Source of the DNA: JAABVY01 sp964627935
Lineage (GTDB): Bacteria > Zixibacteria > MSB-5A5 > JAABVY01
Length of the DNA stretch: 64,000 nucleotides
Reading direction: 5' to 3'
Assembly (NCBI GenBank): GCA_964627935.1
Contig: CAZVLB010000015.1
Coordinates: 1-64,000 of the forward strand
In this document: positions 33,601-43,069 of the stretch, one piece after another
Position numbering within the stretch: the stretch's first letter is position 1
Layout: each line of letters begins with the position of its first letter
The notes under the pieces: generated by a model
The model's database searches: none
Told to the model about the DNA's origin: nothing
Seen by the model: only the letters and a program-made list of their open reading frames with translations
Position numbers and translations under genes: made by a program

Positions 33601-35145
33601 TCAGGCCCTGAATTTGCGATATATGATCGGAAGAACCTCGATCAGGTCGGTCGGAATCATGCCCACCGATCCGATCTCCTCGCGCACATAATCCGCCGCC
33701 AGGCCATGAAGATATGCTCCGCAACAGGCCGCTTGCAGAGGGGAGAGGCCCTGGGTCAGAAAGGCCGCAATCATACCGGTCAGGACATCGCCCGAACCGC
33801 CCTTGGCCAGGCCGATATTGCCGGTCGGATTGAGATAAATATCCCCCTCGGGATTGGCGATATATGTCGGCGCGCCTTTTAAAAGAACGACCTTATTCAA
33901 TTTTTCAGCCGCAAGCTTTGCATACCTGAGACGATCCGAGGCTATCTCCTTGATCGGTTCATCGATCAAACGAGACAGTTCACCCGGATGAGGCGTAATC
34001 ACGCACGGGAAGTTTGCTTTGACCAATGGCTCGATATCGCCCTGGAAGCAGTTCAATCCGTCAGCATCGATCACGGTTGGAAGCTCGATACGGGTCATGA
34101 GCCGCTTCAATAGCTCTTTGGTCTCATGATGAGTTCCGATTCCGGGCCCCAATGCCACCGCATCGGCCCATTCAAAATACTGCTTGAACTCACCCAGCCC
34201 GCGCAAGGCAAAGCACCTTTTCTTCGATACTTCGGGTAGAGTACGGGTAATCGTCTCAGTCAATTTTGCTTCGCAGATATCATTCAGACTTGACGGGATA
34301 CCGAGGTAACACAGGCCGATTCCGCTTCGCGTGGCGGCATTGGCTGTCATGCAGGCCGCACCGGTCAGGCCCTCCGATCCGGCTATTATAAACAGCTTGC
34401 CCAATGTTCCCTTATGGCCGTCCAGCGGATGAATCGGCAGGTTTTCATGAATATAATTATGGTCTATCAGGTTGAGCTCGATGCCTTTTTCCTCGACCAC
34501 ATCCTCGGGAATGCCGATATCGATTACTCGCAAAACGCCGACATTGGCTTTACCGGGATAGACCAACTGCCCAAATTTTGGCAGTGCTAATGTGGCCGTG
34601 AAATCGGCAATGATCGAGCTTTCAGACAACTCGCCGGTTGAGGCATTCAAGCCGCTGGGGCAGTCCACAGCCGCCACCGGGATGTCGAGCGAATTAATGA
34701 AATCGACAGCCTCCGCGATAGTACCCCGGATATCACCATGAAATCCGGTACCGAAAAAGGCGTCGATTATCAAATCGGTATCGATATCGATTTCCACCTG
34801 GTCGATTTCCGTGATCTCCTGAATGGGAAGGTCCATCTCCTCGACCTTTTTGATATTGGCCTCGGAATCCTCGCTGACATCGTCCTTTTTCCCGAACAGG
34901 AAAAACAAAACATCTGCGCCCCATTCGGCCAGATACCGCCCGACCACAAAACCATCGCCGCCGTTATTGCCCTTGCCGCAAAAAACGGCTACTTTCTTGT
35001 CTTCGATACCGTCCTCGGCCACATCAGCCAGGTACTCGGCGATTCCGCGCCCGGCGTTTTCCATTAACTCCAGGCTGGGAATCCCGCGACCCTCGATAGC
35101 GGTCCTGTCGATATCCTGCATCTGTTCAGCTGTTACTATTTTCAT
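33601..35145 (-). CDS. nnr: bifunctional NAD(P)H-hydrate epimerase/dehydratase
   Basis: The 514-residue fusion has an N-terminal YjeF epimerase domain (MKIVTAEQMQDIDRTAIEGRGIPSLELMENAGRGIAEYL; FCGKGNNGGDGFVVGRYL) and a C-terminal ADP-dependent dehydratase domain (ITPHPGELSRLI; LNPTGNIGLAKGGSGDVLTGMIAAFLTQG). It repairs NADH and NADPH hydrates made by side reactions. It is the last gene of the core minus-strand series, 61 bases after gmhA. Confidence 0.95.
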   Translation of the reverse strand: MKIVTAEQMQDIDRTAIEGRGIPSLELMENAGRGIAEYLADVAEDGIEDKKVAVFCGKGNNGGDGFVVGRYLAEWGADVLFFLFGKKDDVSEDSEANIKKVEEMDLPIQEITEIDQVEIDIDTDLIIDAFFGTGFHGDIRGTIAEAVDFINSLDIPVAAVDCPSGLNASTGELSESSIIADFTATLALPKFGQLVYPGKANVGVLRVIDIGIPEDVVEEKGIELNLIDHNYIHENLPIHPLDGHKGTLGKLFIIAGSEGLTGAACMTANAATRSGIGLCYLGIPSSLNDICEAKLTETITRTLPEVSKKRCFALRGLGEFKQYFEWADAVALGPGIGTHHETKELLKRLMTRIELPTVIDADGLNCFQGDIEPLVKANFPCVITPHPGELSRLIDEPIKEIASDRLRYAKLAAEKLNKVVLLKGAPTYIANPEGDIYLNPTGNIGLAKGGSGDVLTGMIAAFLTQGLSPLQAACCGAYLHGLAADYVREEIGSVGMIPTDLIEVLPIIYRKFRA

Positions 35146-35206
35146 GCTGAAAGGATAAAAAGTTCAATGACGTATGTCAAATTGAATAAATGCGCAGATT
35201 ACCTAA

Positions 35207-35800
35207 CTACGCTTCTTCGCGCAGAATCTGTTCGATAAGAGAGGCTAATGTATGCAGGATGAAAATATGTTCTTCCTGTATGCGCATAGTTGAATCGGAG
35301 GGAATCACGATGACTTGATCGCAGATATCTTTGCATTTGCCGCCACCCGCACCCAGAAGGCCCAGCGATTTCATCTTCTTCAAATCGGCGGTCTTGAATG
35401 CGCGCAGGACATTTTCGGAATTGCCCGAGGTCGAAAGCCCGATCAGAGCATCACCTTTTTTGCCCAATGCCTCGACCTGGCGCGAGAAAATCATATCATA
35501 GCCATAATCGTTGGCGCAGGCTGTCAGAATCGAGGTGTCCGTGGTCAGGGCAATACAGGGCAGGGCGGCGCGTTCCACTTTTGATGACAGGCGTACAACC
35601 AGTTCGGCCGCGAAATGCTGGCTGTCGGCCGCCGAACCGCCATTACCGCAAATCAATATCTTTCGACCCTGGGAAATAGCTTTGGCGCAGGTTTCGGCCA
35701 TCTTGATAAGAGGCTCCGGATAGCTGTTTTTGCCGGCCCGAATCATCTTTTCACGATCCGCCAGCGCATCATAGATCTGTTCTTTAAAATCCTTACTCAA
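35207..35800 (-). CDS. gmhA: phosphoheptose isomerase (SIS domain)
   Basis: The 197-residue protein has the GmhA motifs ILICGNGGSAADSQHFAAELVVRL, CIALTTDTSILTACANDYGYDMIFSRQVEALG and GLSTSGNSENVL. It converts sedoheptulose 7-phosphate to heptose phosphate for lipopolysaccharide core or S-layer sugars. The C-terminus has EEHIFILHTLASLIE, which includes the catalytic Glu/His region. It overlaps the GGGPS gene by 8 bases. Confidence 0.93.
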   Translation of the reverse strand: MSKDFKEQIYDALADREKMIRAGKNSYPEPLIKMAETCAKAISQGRKILICGNGGSAADSQHFAAELVVRLSSKVERAALPCIALTTDTSILTACANDYGYDMIFSRQVEALGKKGDALIGLSTSGNSENVLRAFKTADLKKMKSLGLLGAGGGKCKDICDQVIVIPSDSTMRIQEEHIFILHTLASLIEQILREEA

Positions 35801-36560
35801 TCTCTATCCCGCTTCCTGTCTTTACATGTATAGCATCGGCGAATTCACTGATCATTGTATGGTTGCCTTTGCGCTCGAAGAAATTGCCGGTGACCACGAA
35901 TGATGCCCCTGCGATTACCCTGGCGCGGGCATCCTCGGGCGTGGTAATCCCACCGCCCACTATAACAGGTATATCGACAAAATCGGCCACCTGGCTCACC
36001 ATTTCATCCGGAACCGAATACAATGCTCCGCTGCCGGCTTCGAGATAAATCAGCTTCATGCCCATATACTGGGCCGCGAGGGCATGCACACGGGCGATAT
36101 CTGGCTTGTCCGAGGGTATCGGCATGGAATTGGAAACATATTGCACCGAGGTTACCCGTCCCGATTCGATCAGCATATATCCGGTGGGAATCGGTTCAAT
36201 CCCGGCCGCCTTTACAATCGGCGCGCCCTTAACCTGTTCGCCGATCAGGAACTCCGGATTACGGCTCGAAACCAGCGTAAGGTAGAGGATCGCATCGGCA
36301 TGTTTGGAAACCTGCTGGGCCGAACCGGGGAATATTATCACCGGCTTATCGCAGGTTTCTTTGATTGCCTGAATCGAATCCTCAAAATTTTTCGAGAGCA
36401 GAAGAGAAGCCCCGACCAGGAAAGCATCCACCCCGGCCTGATCCGCTTCACCGATAAGATCGGGCAGTTTCTGCATATTGTTTTCATCCGGATCGATCAG
36501 AAGCAGAAATCCGGCACCTTTTTCATTCCTGATTTTGATCAGCCGGTCGAATACTGTCAT
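35793..36560 (-). CDS. geranylgeranylglyceryl-phosphate synthase family (GGGPS/PcrB)
   Basis: The 255-residue TIM-barrel protein has LLIDPDENNMQKLPDLIGEADQAGVDAFLVGASLL, VSNSMPIPSDKPDIARVHALAAQYMGMKLIYLEAGSGA and PVIVGGGITTPEDARARVIAGA; these match GGGPS of the group found in archaea and Bacteroidetes-type bacteria. It would join an isoprenoid diphosphate to glycerol-1-phosphate, the first step of archaeal-type ether lipids. Its start codon shares one base with the alaS stop. Confidence 0.92.
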   Translation of the reverse strand: MTVFDRLIKIRNEKGAGFLLLIDPDENNMQKLPDLIGEADQAGVDAFLVGASLLLSKNFEDSIQAIKETCDKPVIIFPGSAQQVSKHADAILYLTLVSSRNPEFLIGEQVKGAPIVKAAGIEPIPTGYMLIESGRVTSVQYVSNSMPIPSDKPDIARVHALAAQYMGMKLIYLEAGSGALYSVPDEMVSQVADFVDIPVIVGGGITTPEDARARVIAGASFVVTGNFFERKGNHTMISEFADAIHVKTGSGIEIE

Positions 36561-39163
36561 CAGCTTTTTCCTGTTTTCTCTTTAATAAACTTCACCAGGC
36601 AGTCACGCATCTGCTCGCGCGATACCTGCTCCTTGCTTCCGCCCTGGGCAAAATGGGGTTTGCCGCCGCCGCGTCCGGAGAATCTGTCGTTTATTTCTTT
36701 GATCGCCTTCTGGGCATCGATCCCCTGCTCGATCGCGGTAGGGGAGGCGGCGATAAAATAGCTGTTTTTATTTACCAACCCCACCAGGGCCGGTTTATTG
36801 GACTTTTTAATTGTATCGGTATATGTCAGGGCGGCATTACGGCCCGCGACAGCATCGACAATCAAAAGCACACCATCGATCTCTTCACCCTCGCCGACCT
36901 TGCCCCTGACACTCTCTTTTTCAGCTTTCTTTTTGATCTCACCAAGCTCGCGGGAGAGGTTCTTTTCAGACTCGGTCAATGCGACAACACGTTCCAGAAG
37001 ATTTTCCGTGGGCACTTTCAGAAACTTTGAAATAGCCTCGGCCTGCTCACGTTTCTGCTTCAGATATCGAATGGCGTTTTCGCCGGTCAGGGCCTCGATA
37101 CGACGCATCCCGGCCGCAATGGCTGATTCGGATATTATCACAAATGGCCCGATTTCGCCGGTCGAGCGCACATGGGTCCCGCCGCAAAGCTCGCGCGAAT
37201 AATCCTCGACCTCAACCATACGAACCTCTTCGCCGTATTTCTCGCCAAAGAGTGCCATTGCGCCTTTTTTCTTCGCGGTGTCAAAATCAGTCACTGTCCA
37301 GTTAACCGGATGATTCTCAAGCACTACTTTGTTTACTTTATCCTCGATCATTTCCAGTTCAGAATCCTCGACCGCTTTATAATGCGTGAAATCGAATCTG
37401 AGCCTGTCCGGCGCCACCAGTGATCCGGCCTGACGGACATGATTGCCCAGGACTTCCTGCAATGCTCTGTGCAGAAGATGCGTGGCGGTATGATTTCTCT
37501 GCGTATGTTTCTGGCGTTCACCGGCTACCTCGGCTTGAATCCGTTTGCCGATAAATTTGGTTATATCGCCTGACTTGTTGCATCCGATATGCAGAACCGT
37601 ATTTCCCTGCTTCTGCGTATCCTCGACTTCGAATTCAAAACCGCCGTTACGAAGCACGCCCGTATCGCCGATCTGTCCGCCCGATTCGGCATAGAAGGGC
37701 GTCTCTTTCAAAACTGCCGCCAGGCGTTTGTCATCCTTGAGATCGTAGACATTCTCGAGTTTAGTCTCCAGGACAAAGCAGTCATCATACCCCTTGAATT
37801 CCGTTTTCAGATCGGATTCGACAATCTTCTCTCCAAATCTCACACCACGAGATTTATAATCTTCTTTGCTTTTGGCCTGCTGACGGGCCAGTTCTTTTTC
37901 AAAACCGACCTGATCCACAGAAAGTCCCCGTTCACGGGCCATGACCTCGGTCAAATCGAGCGGGAAGCCGTAAGTATCATAGAGCTTGAATGCTTCACTT
38001 CCGGGTATCTCTTTGTTTCCGGCTGATTCAACCTGCTCAACAACTTTTTCGAACAGCTCCAGGCCGATATCCAGTGTCTCCCCGAAGCGTTCCTCCTCGG
38101 ATTTGATAATACTGGACACGTGCTCAAGATTTTTCTTCAGTTCCGGAAATGAATCACCCATATTATCCACAACCACAGAAGCCAGCTTATACATGAACGG
38201 CTCCTGCAGATCCAGGAGACGGCCATGACGGGCGGCACGCCTGAGAATCCTGCGCAAAACATAGCCCCGTTTCTCATTGGAGGGCACCGCGCCATCGGAG
38301 AATGCAAATGTCAAGGCCCGGATATGGTCGGCGATTACGCGATGAGAAAGGCCCTTGCCACCCAGCTCATATTTCTTGCCGGACATCTCTTCAATGCGAT
38401 GAATGATCGGCAGGAAAAGATCGGTCTCGTAATTGGTCTGGCCATTCTGGAGTATACAGGCAAATCTTTCCAAACCGGCGCCGGTATCCACTGAGGGTTT
38501 AGGCAGGGGCTTCATATTGCCGGCTTCATCACGTTCAAACTGCATGAATACCAGGTTCCAGAGTTCGATAAAACGGTCACCCTCGCCATTAACAGTCGAA
38601 GGAGGCCCGCCATAATCGAATTTTTCACCACGGTCGATATGAATCTCGGCGCATGGTCCGCAGGGCCCGGTGTCGCCCATGGCCCAGAAATTCTCCTTCT
38701 CATCGAAGCGAAGAACCCTGTCGCCGAGTTCGGGCGCAATTTTCTTCCACAGCTTGAAAGCCTCATCATCATCTTTATATACAGTCGCCCAGAGCCGTTT
38801 AGGATCGAAACCATAAACCCTGGTCATCAAATCCCAGCAATAATAAATCGCTTCTTCCTTGAAATAATCACCAAATGAGAAATTGCCCAGCATCTCGAAA
38901 AATGTATGATGACGGGCCGTTTCGCCCACATTTTCAAGGTCGTTATGCTTACCGCCGGCGCGGATACATTTCTGCGAGGATGTCGCCCGCGTGTAGGGGA
39001 GAGTCTCCTCGCCGATAAACAGCCGCTTGAACTGGTTCATACCGGCATTGGCAAACAGCAGGGTGGGATCATCCTGCGGTATCAGCGATGACGACGCCAC
39101 CTCTTTATGGTCGTGCTTTTTAAAGTAGTCTATGAATGTCTTACGAATCTTGGAACTCTTCAT
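36560..39163 (-). CDS. alaS: alanyl-tRNA synthetase
   Basis: The 867-residue enzyme is full length. The catalytic core has RKTFIDYFKKHDHKEVASSSLIPQDDPTLLFANAGMNQFK and RHHTFFEMLGNFSFGDYFKEEAI. The editing domain has the zinc ligands HTATHLLHRALQ and ELCGGTHV, followed by the DHHA1-type C-terminus (GGGGKPHFAQGG-like GRGGGKPHFAQGG). ATG 39163 with GAGGAT upstream is preferred over 39196. It overlaps recX by 23 bases. Confidence 0.97.
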   Translation of the reverse strand: MKSSKIRKTFIDYFKKHDHKEVASSSLIPQDDPTLLFANAGMNQFKRLFIGEETLPYTRATSSQKCIRAGGKHNDLENVGETARHHTFFEMLGNFSFGDYFKEEAIYYCWDLMTRVYGFDPKRLWATVYKDDDEAFKLWKKIAPELGDRVLRFDEKENFWAMGDTGPCGPCAEIHIDRGEKFDYGGPPSTVNGEGDRFIELWNLVFMQFERDEAGNMKPLPKPSVDTGAGLERFACILQNGQTNYETDLFLPIIHRIEEMSGKKYELGGKGLSHRVIADHIRALTFAFSDGAVPSNEKRGYVLRRILRRAARHGRLLDLQEPFMYKLASVVVDNMGDSFPELKKNLEHVSSIIKSEEERFGETLDIGLELFEKVVEQVESAGNKEIPGSEAFKLYDTYGFPLDLTEVMARERGLSVDQVGFEKELARQQAKSKEDYKSRGVRFGEKIVESDLKTEFKGYDDCFVLETKLENVYDLKDDKRLAAVLKETPFYAESGGQIGDTGVLRNGGFEFEVEDTQKQGNTVLHIGCNKSGDITKFIGKRIQAEVAGERQKHTQRNHTATHLLHRALQEVLGNHVRQAGSLVAPDRLRFDFTHYKAVEDSELEMIEDKVNKVVLENHPVNWTVTDFDTAKKKGAMALFGEKYGEEVRMVEVEDYSRELCGGTHVRSTGEIGPFVIISESAIAAGMRRIEALTGENAIRYLKQKREQAEAISKFLKVPTENLLERVVALTESEKNLSRELGEIKKKAEKESVRGKVGEGEEIDGVLLIVDAVAGRNAALTYTDTIKKSNKPALVGLVNKNSYFIAASPTAIEQGIDAQKAIKEINDRFSGRGGGKPHFAQGGSKEQVSREQMRDCLVKFIKEKTGKS

Positions 39164-39815
39164 CGATTTCTTTATCCTCTTTTTCCAGTTGCTCAATAAA
39201 TTTATCGGCCGCCGTTCGTCCGGCCTGATAATCGAATCCCCGATAGCTTAAAAAGTTGCGAATTTTCAGCTTTAAGTCAACCGAATTCTGATTGATGAAT
39301 CTGGACCGATGCTTTTCAAGCAACTGTAACGCAAGATCCCCCTCATCGGTTTCCTCAAAGGCCTGATCGAGGATGTCATCGATTACCTCTCGATCAATTC
39401 CTTTTTGCATTAATTCGCCATACAGCTTCCGCCGGCCGCGCGGTTTCGAGGATAGCCGGGATTTCACCCAGGCCTTTGCAAAATGGCGGTCGTCCAGGTA
39501 GCCCTCTTTTTCGCATTTTTCGATAATCGGATCGATTATATCGTTTCCGAATCCGCGCTGTCTAAGTTTCTGGATTAGTTCCAGACGGCTGTGGGGACGG
39601 TTGGTAAGGAGGCGGTAGGCTGATTCTGAGGCCCGGAATTTTTCGGATTTATAGACTATATCCTCGAGCACATCGGGAGGGACATCGACACCCTTTTTCA
39701 GATGATACTCCTGTACCACATAATCGGGCACGGTACACAAGAATTTTTTATTGATGAACAGGTTGAGCCTGTCCTTATGATACCTGACCCGTTTTAAATC
39801 CGTGATCGTAGCCAT
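39141..39815 (-). CDS. recX: RecA regulator RecX
   Basis: The 224-residue protein has three-helix RecX repeats, with RPHSRLELIQKLRQRGFGNDIIDPIIEKCEKEGYLDDRHFAKAWVKSRLSSKPRGRRKLYGELMQKGID as the clearest part. An N-terminal extension has KFLCTVPDYVVQEYHLKKG. RecX inhibits or modulates RecA filaments. recA lies upstream across the hairpin repeats, as is common for this pair. Confidence 0.92.
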   Translation of the reverse strand: MATITDLKRVRYHKDRLNLFINKKFLCTVPDYVVQEYHLKKGVDVPPDVLEDIVYKSEKFRASESAYRLLTNRPHSRLELIQKLRQRGFGNDIIDPIIEKCEKEGYLDDRHFAKAWVKSRLSSKPRGRRKLYGELMQKGIDREVIDDILDQAFEETDEGDLALQLLEKHRSRFINQNSVDLKLKIRNFLSYRGFDYQAGRTAADKFIEQLEKEDKEIDEEFQDS

Positions 39816-39834
39816 ACAACCAATATATAAAAAA

Positions 39835-40170
39835 TCGTGTCAGTTCACACTCTGATTTCATCAGAGCAAGAACCGACACAACCCCTGTATGTATTTCATC
39901 GCTTACGCCTGTTGCGTCAGTTCTTTAGCGAAGCGGTGAACTGACGCTTAGCACCTGCTCCAATCGTGTCAGTTCACACTCTGATTTCATCAGAGCAAGA
40001 ACCGACACAACCCCTGNNNNNNNNNNNNNNNNNNNNNNNNNNNNNNNNNNNNNNNNNNNNNNNNNNNNNNNNNNNNNNNNNNNNNNNNNNNNNNNNNNNN
40101 NNNNNNNNNNNNNNNNTTTCATCGCTTACGCCTGTTGCGTCAGTTCTTTAGCGAAGCGGTGAACTGACGC
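39835..40170 (+). repeat. 129-base tandem repeat of two hairpins between recA and recX
   Basis: A 129-base unit starts at 39835 and again at 39964; the second copy runs into the Ns, and its right half or that of a later copy reappears at 40117-40170. Each unit has two hairpins: GTGTC-GTTC-CTCTGAT pairing with ATCAGAG-GAAC-GACAC (39837-39879), and GCGTCAGTTC with GAACTGACGC (39914-39947). The two share the core GTCAGTTC. No gene is seen here. It resembles REP-type extragenic palindromes. Confidence 0.88.
40017..40116. other. assembly gap of 100 N
   Basis: A run of exactly 100 undetermined bases inside the tandem repeat, so its length is nominal. By the repeat register the true missing length should be 6 + 129n bases. 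Confidence 0.97.
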
Positions 40171-40180
40171 TGTTGTACGG

Positions 40181-41254
40181 CTACTTGTTTTTTTCCGCTG
40201 TCGCTTCTTCTTTTTCCGGTTCCGGTTTGGCCTCTTTCGGATCCACCAGGCCGTATTTTTCGCGCACTGCATAATCGATCTCATCACGAATCTCGGGATG
40301 ATCGATCAAGTAAGCCTTGGCGTTTTCACGGCCCTGTCCCAGCCGTTCGCCCTTGTAAGAATACCATGCGCCGGATTTTTCGACTATGTCGAAATGCGAT
40401 CCGATATCCAGAAGTTCCCCCTCACGCGAGATGCCCTTGCCATAGATAATATCGAACTCGGCATCCTTAAACGGCGGGGCGACCTTGTTCTTGACCACAC
40501 GTACCCGGGTACGCGAGCCGACAGTATCACTGCCTTCCTTGATGGCGGCTATTCGACGGATATCCAGGCGCACCGAACAATAAAACTTGAGCGCATTGCC
40601 TCCCGTAGTCGTTTCCGGGTTGCCGAACATCACACCGATTTTCATGCGGATTTGATTTATGAAGATAAAGCAGGTTCTCGATTTTGATACTGTACCGGTA
40701 AGTTTACGCAATGCCTGCGACATCAGACGGGCCTGCAGACCCATATGTGAATCACCCATCTCGCCCTCGAGCTCGGCCCGGGGCACAAGCGCGGCCACCG
40801 AATCGACCACGACAACATCAATCGCACCCGACCTGACCAGTGTTTCGGCAATTTCCAGCGCCTGTTCACCGGTATCCGGCTGAGAGATCAGGAGGTTGTC
40901 GATATCTACACCCAGGGCCCTGGCATAGGAGGAATCGAAAGCATGCTCGGCATCGATAAACGCCACCACGCCGCCTTTTTTCTGGGCCTCGGCGATAACA
41001 TGCAGGCTCAATGTCGTTTTACCGGATGATTCCGGCCCGAAGATTTCAATCACACGCCCGCGCGGCACGCCACCGATACCCAGAGCGATATCCAGTGTAA
41101 TCGATCCGGTCGAAATTGCCGGCACCCTCTGGGCAACATCGGTGTCACCCAGTTTCATGATCGAACCCTTGCCGAACTGACGTTCGATCTGGCTCATGGC
41201 CGCTTCTATCGCACGGCCCCGTTCCGTTTTATTTTTGTCATTGTTGCCAGCCAT
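40181..41254 (-). CDS. recA: recombinase RecA
   Basis: The 357-residue protein has the RecA opening RGRAIEAAMSQIERQFGKGSIMKLGD, Walker A GPESSGKTT (about residues 73-81), Walker B VVVDSVAALVPRAELEGEMGD, the DNA-binding L2 region FGNPETTTGGNALKFY, and an acidic tail. It drives strand exchange and SOS induction. The thpR and cinA genes are upstream in the same direction, separated by 2 bases; cinA-recA is a common bacterial pairing. Confidence 0.98.
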   Translation of the reverse strand: MAGNNDKNKTERGRAIEAAMSQIERQFGKGSIMKLGDTDVAQRVPAISTGSITLDIALGIGGVPRGRVIEIFGPESSGKTTLSLHVIAEAQKKGGVVAFIDAEHAFDSSYARALGVDIDNLLISQPDTGEQALEIAETLVRSGAIDVVVVDSVAALVPRAELEGEMGDSHMGLQARLMSQALRKLTGTVSKSRTCFIFINQIRMKIGVMFGNPETTTGGNALKFYCSVRLDIRRIAAIKEGSDTVGSRTRVRVVKNKVAPPFKDAEFDIIYGKGISREGELLDIGSHFDIVEKSGAWYSYKGERLGQGRENAKAYLIDHPEIRDEIDYAVREKYGLVDPKEAKPEPEKEEATAEKNK

Positions 41255-41256
41255 TT

Positions 41257-41829
41257 CTATCCTTCCTCCCCGGCGCTTACCAGTTTGATTACCTTGTGAG
41301 GGATATAGGTGGGTCCGTCAGGCTTCAAGATGCTCTGGTAAAAAAACACCTCATCAATGATACATTTCCCCGTTTCAAATTTATGCTTATCAAATTCTTT
41401 TGTCAGTCTATCGATCATCCTCGTATCCTTGACCCGGCCAATTGTCAGATGTGGCGAAAATCCACGTTTCTCGCGCGGAAAACCGAACCCGAGCATACAC
41501 TCGTCGATAATCTTCGCCAGGGCCTTAAGCTCTTCTGCACCCCGTTCGATTCCAACCCAGAATACCCTCGGTCGCCTGCTATTCGGAAAACATCCAAGGG
41601 CTGATAAATTAAAATCAAAAGATTGTTGATTTGTCAATGACTTTTCGAGAGAATCGAAAATTTGCGGCAATGCCTTTTCATCAACGTCACCCAGAAACTT
41701 GAGCGTAACATGCAGATTATCCGGCCTGACCCATTTGACATTGGCACCGTACTGGCGAAGTTTCTCAACCAGTTCGGCGATCAATTCCCTCTGTTCCGAT
41801 GATATTTTTACCGCTATAAATGAACGCAT
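41257..41829 (-). CDS. thpR: RNA 2',3'-cyclic phosphodiesterase
   Basis: The 190-residue 2H-phosphoesterase has the two catalytic motifs HVTLKFLGDV and HLTIGRVKDT. It opens 2',3'-cyclic phosphate ends of RNA. It sits between cinA and recA, with one or two bases on each side. That gene order (cinA-thpR-recA) is found in several phyla. Confidence 0.93.
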   Translation of the reverse strand: MRSFIAVKISSEQRELIAELVEKLRQYGANVKWVRPDNLHVTLKFLGDVDEKALPQIFDSLEKSLTNQQSFDFNLSALGCFPNSRRPRVFWVGIERGAEELKALAKIIDECMLGFGFPREKRGFSPHLTIGRVKDTRMIDRLTKEFDKHKFETGKCIIDEVFFYQSILKPDGPTYIPHKVIKLVSAGEEG

Positions 41830-41830
41830 A

Positions 41831-43069
41831 TCAATGCTCCAGTAATTTCAGCCTGAGATAATTAACTGCGAAATAGACCGAACGCTGACGGTTCATATGA
41901 CGATCCTGTCCGAACATCTGGCGATGAACCTCAACGCCGCCCGGATGAGCCAGGCTGATATATATCAGGCCCACCGGCTTTTCCCCGCTACCCCCTCCGG
42001 GCCCGGCAATTCCCGACACCGCCAATGCGAAATCTGTCCCGGCCTTCTGTCTCATATTGTTGGCCATATGATACACGGTCTGCTCCGATACCGCGCCATA
42101 TTGCAACAGGCATTCCTGGGGAACATCCAGAAGATCGGTCTTGGCCCGATTGGAATAGGTCACAACACCCTCGATAAAAAACTCCGATGATCCGGGCAGA
42201 TCGGTGAAGGCCGAGGATATCATCCCGCCCGTACATGATTCTGCGGTCGATACGGTCATTTTTTTCTCTTTCAAAAGATCAGCCGTAAATGTCACCAGGT
42301 CGCGATCATCATCGCAAACATAATACTCGGCCACAATTTCCTCCAGCCTTGATGATTGTTCATCCAGGAGCCTCTGTCCATGTTCTTTGTCCTCGCCCCG
42401 GTAAGTTAATCTCAGGATTACTCCCTTGACCGATGGAAGAAATGCCAGTTCACAGCCCTCGTGGCTGAATCCGTGCTCATCGAGCAGGTCGGAAATATGC
42501 GACTCGAACGTTCCAAAAGTCAGTATGTTCTTATACAGCACGCTGTTAGCTTGTTCCAGCTGTGACAGGTAGGGAAGTACCGACTGCTCCATGATCGCTT
42601 TCATCTCGGCCGGCACACCCGGTAATGAAATCACCCGTCGGTTATTTTTTTCGAGCATTATCCCGAAGGCAGATCCGATCGGGTTATGAAACAATGTTGC
42701 CCCCTCGGGCTGTTCGGCCTGAGTCTTAACCATCTCCGGTATTTCATAGCCTCGTCGCCCATAACGTTCCATTACGAGGTCCAGAATCTCCTGATGAAAT
42801 TTCATCTCGCGCCCAAATGCTTTGGCCAGGGCATACTTGGTCAAATCATCTTCAGTGGGTCCCAGGCCACCTGTTGTAATCACCAATTCAGATCGTTCCA
42901 GGGCATCATTGACCGCGGCGATAATCTCCTCGTCAGCATCGCCAATCGTCGTTTTGCGGATCAAATTGGCGCCCACCGAGGGCAGACGTTTGGCGATCCA
43001 GGCCGCATTGGAATCCAGTATCTGCCCCAGGAGGATTTCATTGCCTATGGTAATCAGTTCAGTTTTCAT
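41831..43069 (-). CDS. cinA: CinA-family protein (NMN deamidase/ADP-ribose pyrophosphatase)
   Basis: The 412-residue protein has the N-terminal MoCF-like domain (MKTELITIGNEILLGQILDSNAAWIAKRL; GGLGPTEDDLTKYALAKAFGR) and the C-terminal amidase domain (VSTAESCTGGMISSAFTDLPGSSEFFIEGVVTYSNRAKTDLLDV; ALAVSGIAGPGGG). It recycles nicotinamide mononucleotide. It overlaps the pgpA gene by 4 bases. Confidence 0.95.
   Translation of the reverse strand: MKTELITIGNEILLGQILDSNAAWIAKRLPSVGANLIRKTTIGDADEEIIAAVNDALERSELVITTGGLGPTEDDLTKYALAKAFGREMKFHQEILDLVMERYGRRGYEIPEMVKTQAEQPEGATLFHNPIGSAFGIMLEKNNRRVISLPGVPAEMKAIMEQSVLPYLSQLEQANSVLYKNILTFGTFESHISDLLDEHGFSHEGCELAFLPSVKGVILRLTYRGEDKEHGQRLLDEQSSRLEEIVAEYYVCDDDRDLVTFTADLLKEKKMTVSTAESCTGGMISSAFTDLPGSSEFFIEGVVTYSNRAKTDLLDVPQECLLQYGAVSEQTVYHMANNMRQKAGTDFALAVSGIAGPGGGSGEKPVGLIYISLAHPGGVEVHRQMFGQDRHMNRQRSVYFAVNYLRLKLLEH

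Noticed and set aside
39835..40170. CRISPR array
   Set aside because: The unit is 129 bases with internal hairpins and no short repeat-spacer pattern, and no cas genes are present.
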